Assembly (NCBI GenBank): GCA_017530365.1
Contig: JAFXMK010000001.1
Location: forward strand, 1 to 35,412
Direction: 5' to 3'
Source: Bacteroidales bacterium
GTDB lineage: Bacteria > Bacteroidota > Bacteroidia > Bacteroidales > F082
DNA length: 35,412 nucleotides
Positions 1 through 8,023 of the stretch are shown here, piece after piece; the first letter of the stretch is position 1, and each line of letters starts with the position of its first letter. A program made the position numbers and the translations under genes. A model generated the notes under the pieces. The model did no database searches. It was not told where the DNA came from and worked only from the letters and a program-made list of their open reading frames with translations.

Positions 1-238
1 AAATCTTCCCGTCCACAGGGCAAAGCACGGGGGTTCCCAAGGGCGCCCCGATGATCAAATCTCCGAAATTCAGTTCGGCTTGTGTCTGCGCGTCCGCCAC
101 GCCGATATAGTCCTGCGGGCGGTAAAGGATGCCTTCGCCAGCCTGTTTACCTGAGATGGGCCAAAGGAAAGTTTCCTGTCCGACGGCAAAGTTGCTGGCA
201 AGAAGCAGCAAGATGAAAAATTGGAAGTTCTTACGCAT
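1..238 (-). CDS. secreted M23-like peptidase, N-terminal part (runs off the window)
   Basis: Reading the minus strand from the ATG at 238 gives 79 codons, open to the window edge. The protein starts with a typical Sec signal peptide (MRKNF, then a Phe/Leu/Ala-rich core, cut probably after VGQ). The mature part contains GDLIIGAPLGTPVLCPVDGK. The 'GTPV..P.DG' turn is characteristic of the lysostaphin-type (M23) endopeptidase fold, where it precedes the zinc ligands. The metal-binding motifs lie beyond the window, so catalytic competence cannot be judged. It would act on peptidoglycan cross-bridges in the periplasm if active. A Bacteroidota -7 box lies about 27 nt upstream. Assignment is from motif resemblance in a partial protein. 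Confidence 0.6.
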   Translation of the reverse strand, partial: MRKNFQFFILLLLASNFAVGQETFLWPISGKQAGEGILYRPQDYIGVADAQTQAELNFGDLIIGAPLGTPVLCPVDGKI

Positions 239-264
239 AGTGACTTATTTTTGAAATGACGAGT

Positions 265-272
265 CAAAACTA
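265..272 (-). promoter_or_regulatory. Bacteroidota -7 box for the M23-like gene
   Basis: The minus strand reads TAGTTTTG, an exact match to the Bacteroidota -7 consensus TAnnTTTG, placed so that transcription would begin about 20 nt before the ATG at 238. A weak -33 match (TTTC) lies about 23 nt upstream. Prediction by motif only. Confidence 0.45.
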
Positions 273-398
273 CCATCTTTGTCAAGTAATTGAAAGGGCA
301 GTCCAAACTATTTCAGAGTTGGAAAGTTGTAATGTTTTGGTAATGAACGGGTTGAAGTTGGGCTTGGTCCAAACTTTTTCTGGAGGAAGTCCAAGGGA

Positions 399-1814
399 TT
401 AATGGTCTTTATCCATCTTTTTTCGCACTCGTCCGCGCAGTTTATCCACCATATTCACAGTAGTTCCAAGATAATCCGCTTCCTCCTGCCGAGAGACCTT
501 GAAATGAGACAGGATGAAGGACTTCTTCTCGTCCTCATCCAAGTCGGGGTACTTTTGCCCAAGGGTTTCCCAAAGGCCGGGGTATTTCTCCTCTACCACG
601 GCAAGCATGGCCTTCCAATGGTCCTTTTCTCCGAAAACGGAACGTTCCAAATCGTTGAGCAAATTGACTTTCTTGCTGTTGTTCAAGTAAATGTCCAACA
701 ACATCATTGTTTGTTGCTCCTTGTCCAAAACCTCCGAGAGACGGTCGGAATAGTCCTGTTGGATTCGCTCATGTTCGGCATCCTTTTGCACCAAGGCTTT
801 GTTCTGCTGCTTGAAGTGGAACAACTCTGCGTTGATTTCCGCCTCTTGTTTCCGTTTCCGTGCCAATCGAACTTGCGAGACCAAGAAAGCCGCCAAAACC
901 AAAGCTGCTAATCCACTGATGAAAATAATAATACGCTGTTTGTGAATGATTTTCTGGTTCAACTCGTTCCGCAAGACTTCGTAATCGTATTTTTTCTGGA
1001 TACTATAAAGACTCTCCTTCTCTTTTTTGTATTCTGCCCTTCCGTTCTCTATGATGTAATGCTCAAAATACCACAAAGCCTTTGCAGAATCGCCACGCAA
1101 TTCAGCATATTTTTCCAATGTCAGATAATCCCAATAGGGTTCATAACCTTTCATTGTATTGGTGTCCTGTAAAATAGCTTCATATTCTCTAAAGTAGTAG
1201 GCTGCGGAATCTATGTTGTCGGCGGCATCATAAACTGTTCCCAAACTTTGGCAATAATATAATTTTTGCTCTGCTGTTTTCAACCCTGTTGTTGACTTGA
1301 ATTTCCATAGTTGTTCGGCGGCTTTGTCATAGTTGTCCTGATCCACATTTAGGACAAAGTAGTTTGTCATCACGGTCAAATAAACTTCTTGGTTTTGGCT
1401 TTTCTCGGCAAATGAAAGTGCTTGATTTATATACATCTCGGCACTATCGAATTCCCTAAAAGCGATATAAGCAGAGCCCATCAAGTTGAGCAACAACGCC
1501 CGCTCGTCATCATGGGTTCCAAAACAAGGTTCTGCGGCTTTCAAACGCCACATGTATTCTTCTTTCGTCTCACCTTTCCGATATAGCATGCAACCAATTT
1601 GATAACGTGCGCGAGCCACCGTCAGCGTGTCGTCAGCCAACAAGCCATATTGTTCCGCATCCTTGAACAATTGTAAAGCCTCCGCCTTATTGCCCGAGTC
1701 CAGTTGGATGCGTGCGTTTTCCAAGGCATCGCGGGCGGCTTGCTTCACATTACGAGGAATAGGGTGACAAGCAGCCAACATGAACAACAACACAGCAATG
1801 AATAGGTTTTTCAT
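399..1814 (-). CDS. membrane-anchored TPR protein with C-terminal helix-turn-helix
   Basis: 471 aa. The N-terminus is a lipoprotein-type signal (lipobox LAAC, Cys16). Residues about 25-290 are helical repeats of TPR type, with alternating A/Y/G positions such as '[22 protein letters not shown]'-like packing. A single transmembrane segment follows at about 294-315, then a coiled coil (about 320-375). The C-terminus (about 425-466, motif '[12 protein letters not shown]') looks like a sigma-70 region 4/LuxR-like DNA-binding helix-turn-helix. The layout is a known Bacteroidota class: periplasmic TPR sensor, one membrane span, cytoplasmic DNA-binding end. Having both a lipobox and an internal span is unusual; the Cys could be fortuitous and the N-terminus a normal signal peptide. 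The gene is divergent from the pyrG remnant. Its target genes cannot be told from sequence. Confidence 0.7.
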   Translation of the reverse strand: MKNLFIAVLLFMLAACHPIPRNVKQAARDALENARIQLDSGNKAEALQLFKDAEQYGLLADDTLTVARARYQIGCMLYRKGETKEEYMWRLKAAEPCFGTHDDERALLLNLMGSAYIAFREFDSAEMYINQALSFAEKSQNQEVYLTVMTNYFVLNVDQDNYDKAAEQLWKFKSTTGLKTAEQKLYYCQSLGTVYDAADNIDSAAYYFREYEAILQDTNTMKGYEPYWDYLTLEKYAELRGDSAKALWYFEHYIIENGRAEYKKEKESLYSIQKKYDYEVLRNELNQKIIHKQRIIIFISGLAALVLAAFLVSQVRLARKRKQEAEINAELFHFKQQNKALVQKDAEHERIQQDYSDRLSEVLDKEQQTMMLLDIYLNNSKKVNLLNDLERSVFGEKDHWKAMLAVVEEKYPGLWETLGQKYPDLDEDEKKSFILSHFKVSRQEEADYLGTTVNMVDKLRGRVRKKMDKDH

Positions 1815-1879
1815 AGGACTTCAAAACAAATGGATTGTAAAATTAAAACTAATTTGAAAATCCATCCAACACTTTTTAA

Positions 1880-1887
1880 TAATTTTG
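1880..1887 (+). promoter_or_regulatory. -7 box upstream of the pyrG remnant
   Basis: TAATTTTG matches TAnnTTTG, with a TTTG at 1853-1856 as possible -33 element (23 nt apart). It lies 20 nt before the ATG at 1908. The old promoter therefore appears intact although the gene is broken. Confidence 0.45.
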
Positions 1888-1907
1888 CCTTTTCAACTCA
1901 CCTAACT

Positions 1908-2734
1908 ATGACTCGCTATATCTTCGTGACGGGAGGCGTGGTTTCCTCCCTCGGTAAAGGCATTATTTCCGCCAGCATCGGAAAACTACTACAAGCCAGA
2001 GGCTACACCATCACCATCCAGAAGTTCGACCCCTATATCAATATCGACCCGGGAACGCTCAACCCATACGAGCATGGCGAGTGCTATGTCACCGTCGATG
2101 GCATGGAGACCGACCTCGACCTGGGCCATTACGAGCGCTTCACGGGCATCCGTGCCACCCAAGCCAACTCCGTCACCACTGGCAAGATCTACAAGGCGGT
2201 AATCGACAAGGAACGTCATGGCGACTACCTCGGCAAAACCATTTAAGTAGTGCCTCATATCACCGATGAGATCAAAACAAAGCCCACGCAGCACTCCGTA
2301 AAGGAGCTGCAAGGCGCAGGCATCCAACCCGACGTGCTCGTACTGCGCACTGAGAAACACCTCTCCGACAACATCCGCCAGAAGGTGGCCTCGTTCTGTA
2401 ACGTCGATCTTGAATGCGTGGTGCAGAGCGAAGACCTCCCCAGCATCTATGAGGTGCCCGTCAACATGCAGAACCAAGGACTCGACGCAGCGTTACTAAG
2501 AAAGTTCGGCGTGCCTGTGGGCGAGACACCCAAGATGGAAGGCTGGCATCATTTCCTCGAACTACAGCGCTCCGCCACTAAGGAAGTTCACGTGGGCTTG
2601 GTGGGCAAATATGACCTTCAAGACGCCTATAAGAGCATCCGCGAAAGCTTGATTTGGCAGGTATCTACAATCATGTGAAAGTGAAAATCGACTTCATCAA
2701 CAGCGAGAACATCACCCCCATCCATTGTTTATGA
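1908..2734 (+). pseudogene. pyrG: CTP synthase (pyrG) remnant: stop, internal deletion, frameshift, 3' half missing
   Basis: From ATG 1908 the reading frame gives the CTP synthase N-terminal amidoligase domain ([13 protein letters not shown]-loop, [22 protein letters not shown]). It meets a TAA at 2244-2246 exactly where the family has a conserved Gln (KTI-Q-V-PHITDEIK). Frame resumes as VVPHITDEIK but jumps directly to TKPTQHSVKELQ, so roughly 60-70 codons that include the magnesium/UTP-site region are missing. Homology continues to GKYDLQDAYKSIRESL; near 2655 the frame shifts by one base and continues as GIYNHVKVKIDFINSEN until the TGA at 2732-2734. The whole class I glutaminase domain is absent (about 275 recognisable codons of the usual ~535). 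CTP synthase converts UTP to CTP and is normally essential, so an intact copy should exist elsewhere. Confidence 0.9.
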
Positions 2735-2740
2735 GTTTCA

Positions 2741-3247
2741 TTAAAGAAATCGCCTCAACGCCTCTTCATCCAAACGTTGCACCGTCCACTCATCCATAGG
2801 AATGGCACCGATGGAACCATATACTTTCAGCGCAGGCTTGTTCCAATCCAAACAGATCCACTCCATACGGCCACAGTGACGCGCTACGGCAAGCTTGGCA
2901 AGATACCTCAACAAGGCCTTTCCATAGCCCAAACCGCGCTTCTCGGGGAGAATGAACAGATCCTCCAGATACAGGCCTTTGCGACCAACGAAAGTGGAAA
3001 AATTATGGAAAAATAAGGCAAAGCCGACCACCGATCCCTGTTCTTCGACAAACACCACCTCGGCGGATTTCTCCACAAAAATGGATTGATGGATGGTATC
3101 CTCGTCGGCAACCACCTCATCCAAACACTTCTCGTATGCAGCCAGCTTCGTGATGAATTCGAGAATTAAGCCGGCTTCGTTTTCCTTAGCGGGGCGTATA
3201 TCAACCTTGTTTGGCGTAAAATTAACAATTTTTGCCATCTCCATCAA
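2741..3247 (-). CDS. GNAT acetyltransferase, SSAT/thialysine-acetyltransferase-like
   Basis: 168 aa, single GNAT domain. Visible motifs are the N-terminal 'DIRPAKENEAGLI' strand-helix, 'YLEDLFILPEKRGLGYGKALL' (motif A, with the R/Q-x-x-G-x-G/A acetyl-CoA pyrophosphate loop as RGLGYG), and a C-terminal 'LDWNKPALKVYGSIGA' that is typical of the spermidine/diamine and thialysine N-acetyltransferase branch. It probably transfers acetyl from acetyl-CoA to a small amine; the substrate is inferred from the branch only. Three in-frame ATGs (3247, 3244, 3238) are possible; the last gives MAKIVNF. The gene ends 6 nt from the pyrG remnant and is divergent from the efflux operon. Confidence 0.8.
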   Translation of the reverse strand: MMEMAKIVNFTPNKVDIRPAKENEAGLILEFITKLAAYEKCLDEVVADEDTIHQSIFVEKSAEVVFVEEQGSVVGFALFFHNFSTFVGRKGLYLEDLFILPEKRGLGYGKALLRYLAKLAVARHCGRMEWICLDWNKPALKVYGSIGAIPMDEWTVQRLDEEALRRFL

Positions 3248-3259
3248 TAGAAAAAGCGG

Positions 3260-3267
3260 TATCTTTG
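3260..3267 (+). promoter_or_regulatory. -7 box of the efflux operon
   Basis: TATCTTTG is a perfect TAnnTTTG match followed by GCGG, with TTTG at 3232-3235 as possible -33 element. Predicted transcription start is about 3275, 22 nt before the first gene. The -33 element lies inside the 5' end of the divergent acetyltransferase gene. Confidence 0.55.
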
Positions 3268-3296
3268 CGGTCCCATTTACTTAGAACCCTTTTGCC

Positions 3297-3818
3297 ATGA
3301 AAAAAATCATTCTGTTTTTCTCATTGATTTGTTGCATTGCCTTGACTTCCTGCCATAAAAGCGGAGTCAATCTCTTTGTGGGAGATTATTCCTTCAAGAC
3401 CTCGGGCGAGATTTCCATCAAAGCAGAAGCCGTCATCGACAGCAGCAATGTCAATATCCCAGCATCTCTAAACGTCAATCTGTCATCCGATATCGGGCAG
3501 CTGAACATCTGTTCCTCTGACGAGAAAAACGACCAAGTCGTAGCAGTGTTCAACTATTTGAACGGCGATGTGGTGGTTACCAATGGAACCTGTGACGGTA
3601 AGACTATCGAAATCGAAGAGTTCCGTCACGACTTCCTTCCCGTGTCCGTTACCGCCCTGTTTTCGAACAACTTCTACATCAATGTCAGTGGTACAGGTCA
3701 GATGTACGACGACAACATGATCATCTTCGAGATGAAATACAACGGCAAAGCCAAAATAGGCTCGGTAACGTACAAAATAAAGGACAAAGACGTTAAGATT
3801 GTCGCATATCGGAATTGA
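3297..3818 (+). CDS. small lipoprotein of unknown function, first gene of efflux operon
   Basis: 173 aa. The N-terminus has a clear lipoprotein signal (LTSC, Cys19). The rest is rich in short alternating polar/hydrophobic stretches, which suggests a beta-sandwich or small beta-barrel, with no motif I recognise. It is followed after 4 nt by the RND adaptor, so the two are almost certainly co-transcribed. The position suggests an envelope accessory role or a sensor for the pump, but nothing in the sequence demonstrates that. The ATG at 3297 is well placed behind the -7 box and begins the signal peptide. Confidence 0.75.
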   Translation: MKKIILFFSLICCIALTSCHKSGVNLFVGDYSFKTSGEISIKAEAVIDSSNVNIPASLNVNLSSDIGQLNICSSDEKNDQVVAVFNYLNGDVVVTNGTCDGKTIEIEEFRHDFLPVSVTALFSNNFYINVSGTGQMYDDNMIIFEMKYNGKAKIGSVTYKIKDKDVKIVAYRN

Positions 3819-3822
3819 AGCC

Positions 3823-4863
3823 ATGAAAAAGACCCTATTCCTGATCCTCATTCCATTGCTTCTCGGCAGTTGCTCCGACACGCATCCGAGCCAGCTCAAG
3901 GAGAGACTGATTGGAGGCAACAAGCAAGAGCGGATCATCCCAGTCGGTATCCTGAACATTGATTCCACGAGCGGCATCATCAGCAACACCTATCCTGGCA
4001 CGCTTGAGGAGGGACAGTCTGTTGACTTGGCCTTCAAATACGGGGGCATCATAGATAGAATCAACGTCAAGGAAGGATCACAAGTAAGGAAGGGACAGGT
4101 ACTGGCACATGTCTCCTCTCCCTCAATGGAGAGCACCGTGCGCTCCGCACAAGCCACCCTGACGCAAGCAGAAGACGCTTACGATAGATTGAAAAAAGTA
4201 CATGACAAAGGCAGCCTTCCTGAAATCAAATGGAAGGAGATGGAAGCCAACCTCGAGAAAGCCCAGGCAGCCTACGACCTCGCCAACGCCATGATGATCG
4301 AGAACACCATTACCGCACCTTTTAGCGGCACTATCGCCTCCGTCAACGCCGAAACCGGAGAGAACCTGCCCCCGATGAAACCCGTCATGAGTCTCATCAA
4401 CACGGAAAAGCTATCGGTGAAAATCTCCGTCCCCGAAGACGAGATCTCCAAAATACATATCGGCGACCAAGCTGAAATCGTCATCCCCGCCTTAGACAAC
4501 AAGACTTACAACGGACAGGTGACCGAAAAAAGCATGACATCTTCCCTGCTGACCCACAGTTACCCCGTCAAGGTGCTCATCGAGACGCCCGACAAAGAGC
4601 TCGCACCTGGAATGATCGGCAAGGTGATGCTGAAAGCTGACGTCAGCAGCGGCATCATCGTTCCCGCCAACGCCATCCTGATCGACCGGGAAGGTAAATT
4701 CGTCTGGGTGGAAGAAGACGGCAAGGCCACACGCCGGTTCATCCAAATCTCTGGCTACTCTGGCCCGGGCGTCATCGTCAGCGAAGGCCTGAAAAGCGGC
4801 GACCACGTCATCGTGGAAGGATATCAGAAGATCAGTGAAGGGATGAAAGTGAGGGGGAAGTGA
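3823..4863 (+). CDS. RND efflux periplasmic adaptor (membrane fusion protein)
   Basis: 346 aa from the ATG at 3823; an upstream in-frame start at 3799 would overlap the previous gene and spoil the signal peptide. Lipobox LGSC anchors it in a membrane. Domains in order: a beta-barrel/lipoyl half (about 50-90; GGIIDRINVKEGSQVRKGQ), an alpha-helical hairpin (about 95-155; AQATLTQAEDAYDRLKKV), the second lipoyl half (TITAPFSGTIASVN), a beta-barrel (about 195-270) and a membrane-proximal domain near the C-terminus. It joins the inner-membrane pump to the TolC channel. It sits between the lipoprotein and the pump gene, as in most RND operons. Substrate not predictable. Confidence 0.9.
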   Translation: MKKTLFLILIPLLLGSCSDTHPSQLKERLIGGNKQERIIPVGILNIDSTSGIISNTYPGTLEEGQSVDLAFKYGGIIDRINVKEGSQVRKGQVLAHVSSPSMESTVRSAQATLTQAEDAYDRLKKVHDKGSLPEIKWKEMEANLEKAQAAYDLANAMMIENTITAPFSGTIASVNAETGENLPPMKPVMSLINTEKLSVKISVPEDEISKIHIGDQAEIVIPALDNKTYNGQVTEKSMTSSLLTHSYPVKVLIETPDKELAPGMIGKVMLKADVSSGIIVPANAILIDREGKFVWVEEDGKATRRFIQISGYSGPGVIVSEGLKSGDHVIVEGYQKISEGMKVRGK

Positions 4864-4884
4864 GTGAGGAGTGAGGAGTGAGGA
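4864..4884 (+). repeat. heptanucleotide tandem repeat GTGAGGA x3
   Basis: Three perfect copies of the 7-bp unit begin directly after the adaptor stop codon and fill half of the 40-nt gap before the pump gene. A partial fourth unit follows. Confidence 0.85.
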
Positions 4885-4903
4885 GTAAAAGAGAGGAAAG
4901 ACA

Positions 4904-7900
4904 ATGAAGATCAAGGGAAATAGAGGCATCATCGCTGGAAGCATCAACCACCGGAAGATCGTTTGGATCATCGTGGCGGTAGTGGTAGCTTTCGGTATCT
5001 ATGCCCTCGTCGATATGAAGAAAGACGAGTTCCCTGCCTTCGCCAACCCTCAAGGTATTGTCGCAGGAGTTTATCCCGGTGCCACCCCCGAAGAAGTGGA
5101 GGCGCAGCTTACCAAGCCATTGGAAGAGATACTGTTTGCCTTGCCTGAAGTGGACCGGCAGAAGACCTATTCCGTCACCAAAGAAGGCATCTGCTACATC
5201 TATGTGATGCTTGACATGTCTTTGCAGGACAACGCCAAGGCATGGACCAAAATACGGCAAAAAATCAACGATGCCAAAGTGTTGAGCTTCCCTGCGGGCG
5301 TGCTCGCCATCGCTGTCATCGACGACTTCGGCGACACCTCTTCCCTGCTCATCGCCATGGAGTCGCCCGACAAGACCTACCGCGAGATGCGCGAATACAC
5401 CGACGACCTCACCCATCGCCTGCGTAAGATCAAAGAGACCGGCAACGTCCGCGTATTGGGCGAGCAGACTGAGGAAATCGCCGTCACCGTTGACAAAGAG
5501 AAGCTTTCGTTTTACGGCATTAGCCCCAACACCTTGATGTTGCAATATGCCTCACAAGGGCTGCTGACCACCGCCGGCTCCATGGAGACCGAGACCTTCG
5601 ACATTCCGCTGCACATTCAAAATCCCATCGTCTCGGAACAGGAACTCGAAGACCAGATCATCTATTCCGATGCCTTGGGCAACACCGTCAAGCTACGTGA
5701 TATAGCCACCGTGGAACGCCGTCTTGCTCCCACTTCGAAGGTGGTGAACTTCAACGGCCACAACGCCTTGATCATCTCCGTGGAGATGCGTAAAGGCTTT
5801 AACATCGTGGCATACGGCAGAGCCGTCGAAAAGGTGCTGGGCGAGTTTAAGACCCAACTGCCCGACAGCGTCAAGCTATACCGAATCACTGACCAGCCCA
5901 AGGTGGTACAGCGCTCCGTCAGCTCTTTCCTTCGCGACCTGCTCATCTCCATGATCGTGGTCATCGCCGTCATGTTGCTGCTCTTCCCCTTCCGCACAGC
6001 ACTCATCGCCAGCTCGGGACTGCCAGTCTGCACCGCCATCAGCATCGGGCTGATGTACCTCTTCGGCATCGAGCTGAACACCGTCACCCTGGCCGCCCTC
6101 ATCGTCGTCCTCGGCATGATCGTCGATGACTCCATCATCAACATCGACGGTTATATCGACAAGCTGAGCCAAGGCATGGAGCCCTTCAAGGCCGCCACCA
6201 CAAGCGCCAAGGAGCTGTTTATGCCCATGTTCATCGCCACGACCGCCATCGCTACCATGTTCTTCCCGATGACCCGCATCATCACTGGTCCCCTGGGTGA
6301 TTTCGTGCAGCTGTTCCCCTGGACAGTGGCTTTCTCGCTGATGGCTTCCCTGGCCTACGCCATGCTCGTCATCCCCTCCTTGGAGATCCTGTTCATCAAG
6401 CCTGAGACCGACAAGCCGCGCCGTAACGCCTTCATGCGGGCACAAATGCGTTTCTTTAACTTCCTGCAGTCGCTTTACGACAAGATGCAGAGCCATTGCT
6501 TCAGGCATCCCCACTTCACCATCGGCATGGGACTGGGTTCCATCGCATTGGGTGTGCTGATGTTCCTCGCCCTCAACGTGCAGATGATGCCCAATGCCGA
6601 ACGCGACTGCTTCGCCGTGGAGATCCGGCTGCCCGAAGGTAGCAGCCTCGAAGCCACCAGCCGCATCAGCGACTCACTACAACATCTTATACTTCAAGAC
6701 AAACGCGTCACCTCCGTCACTGCCTTCATCGGCGAGACCGCCCCACGTTTCCATGTGACATACGCCCCTAGCATCCCGGCAAAGAACCTCTCACAGCTCA
6801 TCGTCAACACCACCTCGAAACAGGCCACCGAAGACCTGCTGAAGGAGATGGACGACAAGTATTCCTACTACTTCGCCGAAGCCCATGTGCGTTTCCGGCA
6901 GCTGGACTATCAGGCGGTCACAACACCCGTGGAGATCTTCGTCTATGGCGACGACTACACAAAGACCGCCCCTATTGCGGAACAGATCAAAGACTATATG
7001 CTTACCTTGGACAGGGAGTTGCGCTGGGTGCACTCCGACAACGACGAGCAGCTGTCATCGGTGAAAGTCACCATGAAGCCTGAGGAATGCGCCAGGCTGG
7101 GCATCACCAAAGGCATCCTCTCGCTCGACATGGCCACTACCCTCAACGGGCAGCCTCTCACAACCGTATGGGAAGGCTCCCGAAGCATCCCCGTCAAGCT
7201 CTACTCCAAGCAAAACTACGATCCCAACGACTATGAATCCGTGCAAAACCAGCTGATACCCACCATGGTCCCTGGCACCAACGTGCCGCTCAGGCAAGTG
7301 GCCGACATCAGCCCCGACTGGCATCCTGCACAGATCTCCCATCGTAACGGCAAAAACGCCATCACCCTGGCCGCCGACATGAAGTTCTGGAAGTCACAGA
7401 CCGCCAGCATGAAGAAGATCCAGCGTTATATCGACACGGAGATACGCCCCAACATGCCCGATGGGGTCAGCATCGAGTACGGCGGGCTGTCATCCTTGAA
7501 CACCATGGTCATCCCACAGATTCTCAAGAGTCTGATTGCAGCCATTTTGGTGTTGTTGGCCTTTTTAGTAGCCTATTTCAAGAAAATGAATCTCGCCGTG
7601 TTGACCTTATGTTCCAGCGCCTTGTGCATGTTTGGCGCCTTCTTCGGCGAATGGCTCTTCGGGCTTGATTTCGGCATGACGTCCGTGCTGGGCGTGGTCA
7701 GCCTCATTGGCATCATCGTCCGCAACGGCATCGTGATGTATGAATATGCCGAGACCCTTCGCACCGAGGAAGGTCTCGATGCCAAGGAGGCCGCCATGAA
7801 AGCCGGCAGCCGACGCATGAGGCCCATCTTCCTCACCTCGGCCACCACCGCACTCGGCGTCCTGCCCATGATCATCACCCGCAACCCGCTCTGGATGCCT

Positions 7901-8023
7901 ATGGGCGTCGTCATCTGCTTCGGCGTGGTGCTCTCCATGGTCATCATCCTCGCCGTCATGCCTGTGATGTACTGGCAGATCTTCAGAACCTCCAAGAAAA
8001 CCTCTCAACCACAAACCGAATGA
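4904..8023 (+). CDS. RND efflux pump inner-membrane permease (AcrB/MexB-like)
   Basis: 1039 aa, the normal length for a proton-driven RND pump. The two-fold repeat is visible: an N-terminal span (about 20-36), a periplasmic porter region, a group of spans (about 340-500), a short cytoplasmic stretch, a second N-terminal-type span (about 540-560), a second porter region, and terminal spans (about 870-1025). The TM4 motif GMIVDDSII carries the paired Asp residues used for proton relay, and the second half has the equivalent GIIVRNGIVMYEY. The porter loops read like the HAE family rather than the heavy-metal CzcA family, but substrate type is uncertain. It works with the adaptor before it and the TolC-like gene after it, which overlaps its stop by 4 nt (ATGA). 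Confidence 0.93.
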   Translation: MKIKGNRGIIAGSINHRKIVWIIVAVVVAFGIYALVDMKKDEFPAFANPQGIVAGVYPGATPEEVEAQLTKPLEEILFALPEVDRQKTYSVTKEGICYIYVMLDMSLQDNAKAWTKIRQKINDAKVLSFPAGVLAIAVIDDFGDTSSLLIAMESPDKTYREMREYTDDLTHRLRKIKETGNVRVLGEQTEEIAVTVDKEKLSFYGISPNTLMLQYASQGLLTTAGSMETETFDIPLHIQNPIVSEQELEDQIIYSDALGNTVKLRDIATVERRLAPTSKVVNFNGHNALIISVEMRKGFNIVAYGRAVEKVLGEFKTQLPDSVKLYRITDQPKVVQRSVSSFLRDLLISMIVVIAVMLLLFPFRTALIASSGLPVCTAISIGLMYLFGIELNTVTLAALIVVLGMIVDDSIINIDGYIDKLSQGMEPFKAATTSAKELFMPMFIATTAIATMFFPMTRIITGPLGDFVQLFPWTVAFSLMASLAYAMLVIPSLEILFIKPETDKPRRNAFMRAQMRFFNFLQSLYDKMQSHCFRHPHFTIGMGLGSIALGVLMFLALNVQMMPNAERDCFAVEIRLPEGSSLEATSRISDSLQHLILQDKRVTSVTAFIGETAPRFHVTYAPSIPAKNLSQLIVNTTSKQATEDLLKEMDDKYSYYFAEAHVRFRQLDYQAVTTPVEIFVYGDDYTKTAPIAEQIKDYMLTLDRELRWVHSDNDEQLSSVKVTMKPEECARLGITKGILSLDMATTLNGQPLTTVWEGSRSIPVKLYSKQNYDPNDYESVQNQLIPTMVPGTNVPLRQVADISPDWHPAQISHRNGKNAITLAADMKFWKSQTASMKKIQRYIDTEIRPNMPDGVSIEYGGLSSLNTMVIPQILKSLIAAILVLLAFLVAYFKKMNLAVLTLCSSALCMFGAFFGEWLFGLDFGMTSVLGVVSLIGIIVRNGIVMYEYAETLRTEEGLDAKEAAMKAGSRRMRPIFLTSATTALGVLPMIITRNPLWMPMGVVICFGVVLSMVIILAVMPVMYWQIFRTSKKTSQPQTE

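Noticed and set aside
399-440. Stem CTTGG/CCAAG downstream of the TPR gene as terminator
   Set aside because: The five-base stem has a long loop and no U-tract; too weak.
4832-5545. 237-codon minus-strand frame over the start of the RND pump
   Set aside because: The pump frame on the plus strand has complete family motifs; this is an antisense shadow.
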